7,634 nucleotides of DNA, from contig CAUGJN010000089.1 in NCBI GenBank assembly GCA_959599635.1, positions 1 to 7,634 of the forward strand, in the 5' to 3' direction. Of the stretch, positions 6,755 through 7,634 are shown in pieces; position 1 is the stretch's first letter; every line of letters begins with the position of its first letter. This DNA comes from an uncultured Collinsella sp. (lineage in GTDB: Bacteria; Actinomycetota; Coriobacteriia; Coriobacteriales; Coriobacteriaceae). The notes below the pieces were generated by a model. It was not told the DNA's origin, ran no database searches, and worked only from the letters and a program-made list of their open reading frames with translations. The position numbers and the translations under genes were made by a program.

Positions 6755-6878
6755 GGTTGCCCGGTGGGACTTGGTTATGTTTGCTGCTCTACAGTCCTGG
6801 CTCGCACGAAGAGCACATTAAGTGCTCTTCGGCTCGTGCGGAACTCGCGACAAACATAACCAAGCCCACCGGGCAACC
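6755..6878 (-). repeat. Palindromic element A (long hairpin, conserved internal blocks)
   Basis: The left arm (6755-6783) and right arm (6851-6878) pair over 28 bp, interrupted only by one bulged A at 6769 (14 bp on each side). Inside lie CGAAGAGCAC/GTGCTCTTCG (6807-6816/6822-6831, loop ATTAA) and CGCACG/CGTGCG (6803-6808/6835-6840), which share CG at 6807-6808 and so partly compete. Read on the minus strand, the interior carries CGAGTTCCGCAC (6836-6847) 3 nt from the arm, then 36 nt, then CAGGACTGT (6791-6799), then 7 nt to the other arm. Element B has the same blocks and spacing. No T-run follows on either strand, so it is not a standard terminator. No transposase or flanking target duplication is visible. 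Confidence 0.88.
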
Positions 6879-6956
6879 TACTCAACTAGATCCCTTTCAG
6901 CCCAGGCCCCTGTGTACCGCGCGTCCAAGATCTTCAAATTCAGCCGTCTGACATAA
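6879..6956 (+). pseudogene. Remnant matching the C-terminus of a family-2 glycosyltransferase
   Basis: The frame ending at TAA (6954-6956) reads ...PVYRASKIFKFSRLT. It matches the last residues of the glycosyltransferase on the opposite strand (YRLASKIFKFN) with a one-codon gap. At DNA level AAGATCTTCAAATTCA (6927-6942) is identical over 16 bp to the minus-strand gene end (7109-7124), and the match continues more weakly back to TACCG at 6915. Upstream of about 6915 the similarity fades and element A begins at 6878, so no intact gene is present. The most likely explanation is the decayed 3' end of a paralogous plus-strand glycosyltransferase gene, or an inverted duplication of the neighbour's tail. 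The homologous part is certain only for 6915-6942; the left boundary given is arbitrary. Confidence 0.5.
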
Positions 6957-6972
6957 AGCAAGACATAACAGA

Positions 6973-7081
6973 GGACCCCTGGTCCTTAACTTGATACGAG
7001 TTCCGCACGCAAAGGAGGCGCCAGTGGCGCCTCCGTCTTGCGCAGGACTGTTCGAAGTAGCAAGTTAAGGACCAGGGGTCC
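6973..7081 (+). repeat. Palindromic element B (long hairpin, conserved internal blocks)
   Basis: The arms 6973-6993 and 7061-7081 are perfectly complementary over 21 bp. The interior has GGAGGCGCC/GGCGCCTCC (7014-7022/7026-7034) around AGT, extended by CGCAA/TTGCG (7008-7012/7038-7042). On the plus strand CGAGTTCCGCAC (6997-7008) starts 3 nt after the arm, and after 34 nt comes CAGGACTGT (7043-7051), 9 nt before the right arm. Element A carries the same blocks, in opposite orientation. The left arm is itself partly palindromic (GGACC-CCT-GGTCC), allowing an alternative fold. It lies 22 nt past the stop codon of the convergent glycosyltransferase; the sequence beyond each arm lacks a proper T-run. 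Confidence 0.9.
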
Positions 7082-7103
7082 CCGTTACCCAAGCGTTTCT
7101 GCC

Positions 7104-7634
7104 CTAGTTGAATTTGAAGATCTTTGAGGCAAGACGGTATAGGCCGAGTGTGGTTTTGTCTCCGGCCCGTCCGCGCAGATTGGTGAAGAACCCGACCACG
7201 CCGTAGCGGGCACGACGATACATGCGCTCGTCGTAGGCCTTCAAATCATTCCACAGCGTCTTTAGGCGCTCGTCGGCGCAATCTTCCTCAGAAAGCTTGG
7301 TGAGCACCGAGCAGATCGCCATCATCATGGTGAAGTAGCCCATCATGTACGAACGCAGGCGCGACGACTCGACATCGCTGTACAGGTGGTACGACTCCAT
7401 CATGATACGCGTAACACGGAACTGCTGGTCCAGACGCTTGACCATCGTTGCCTCGTTGACGCTCTGACCTTCGCGACCGATAAAGTAGCGGTAGAGGTCG
7501 ATGTCGGCGTAGTACATGGTCTTGCAACGCGGCAGCGGCACGTAGGCGTAGATGTTGTCCACATAGAACGTGTGCGGCGGCATGGGAAGGTTGGACTCGC
7601 GCAGCACATCCGTGCGATAGCACAGGCTGTGCAT
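7104..7634 (-). CDS. Family-2 glycosyltransferase, C-terminal part (cut by window edge)
   Basis: The frame is open to the right edge, so the 176 residues seen are the C-terminal part of a longer protein; the Met at the edge is probably not the start. CYRTDVLRESNLPMPPHTF, YVDNIYAYVPLPRCKTMYY and DLYRYFIGREGQSVNEATM are typical of GT-A-fold family-2 glycosyltransferases (WcaA-like) that build capsule, cell-wall or exopolysaccharide. The nucleotide-sugar-binding DxD part lies outside the window. After it come a helical region with a Met-rich hydrophobic stretch (SYMMGYFTMMMAICSVL) and a basic tail ending LYRLASKIFKFN. Donor and acceptor sugars cannot be read from this part. The gene converges on the P1 peptidase, and its last codons have an inverted partial copy at 6915-6942. 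Confidence 0.85.
   Translation of the reverse strand: MHSLCYRTDVLRESNLPMPPHTFYVDNIYAYVPLPRCKTMYYADIDLYRYFIGREGQSVNEATMVKRLDQQFRVTRIMMESYHLYSDVESSRLRSYMMGYFTMMMAICSVLTKLSEEDCADERLKTLWNDLKAYDERMYRRARYGVVGFFTNLRGRAGDKTTLGLYRLASKIFKFN

Noticed and set aside
6757..6951. Small plus-strand open frame across palindrome A
   Set aside because: It is produced by the palindrome sequence, has no ribosome-binding site, and its frame differs from the one that matches the glycosyltransferase tail.
6755..7081. CRISPR array, tRNA or integron attC site as an explanation of the palindromes
   Set aside because: There are only two copies, in opposite orientation and with different arms, no regular spacers, no tRNA cloverleaf or T-loop sequence, and no attC-type GTTRRRY/RYYYAAC core pair in the expected positions.
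6755..7081. Ordinary bidirectional intrinsic terminators for the convergent genes
   Set aside because: Arms are unusually long, no T-run follows on either strand, and conserved internal blocks are not expected in terminators. Some effect on transcription remains possible.

Overview
The window looks like chromosomal DNA of a moderately high-GC Gram-positive bacterium, most likely a coriobacterium (Collinsella/Olsenella type). This rests on GC-rich coding sequence, a PPK1 plus single RlmD/RlmCD-like methyltransferase gene set, and the general protein flavour. It is an inference and was not tested by any search.

Layout. Bases 1-31 hold only the first ten codons of a minus-strand gene leaving the window on the left; they fit the N-terminus of arginine deiminase. 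A long AT-rich divergent intergenic region (32-583) leads to ppk1 (584-2986, polyphosphate kinase), which ends in a strong intrinsic terminator. Next come a TrmA/RlmD-family 23S rRNA uracil-5-methyltransferase (3100-4413), and, behind its own candidate promoter, an overlapping pair: a DJ-1/PfpI-family protein (4520-5062) and a Maf nucleotide pyrophosphatase (5059-5640). A P1/DmpA-NylC-family self-processing peptidase (5741-6742) follows a leader with three consecutive hairpins. These genes read rightwards and look like housekeeping, stress and salvage functions. No single pathway joins them.

The region 6743-7103 is different. It separates the P1 peptidase from a convergent minus-strand family-2 glycosyltransferase (7104-7634, cut by the right edge). 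It contains two long palindromic elements (6755-6878 and 6973-7081), in opposite orientation, with the same internal layout: outer arm, 3 nt, CGAGTTCCGCAC, 34-36 nt with a GC-rich hairpin, CAGGACTGT, 7-9 nt, outer arm. The short internal blocks are identical between the two elements. The 21-28 bp outer arms have unrelated sequences, yet each is almost perfectly self-complementary. Between the elements lies a short plus-strand remnant that matches the C-terminus of the neighbouring glycosyltransferase (YR-ASKIFKF). This creates a further 16-bp inverted repeat around the second element.

The palindrome pair is the most novel-looking feature here. It could be a structured RNA family, a small non-autonomous mobile or REP-like element, or a recombination site. 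It sits where the conserved gene block meets a probable surface-polysaccharide region.
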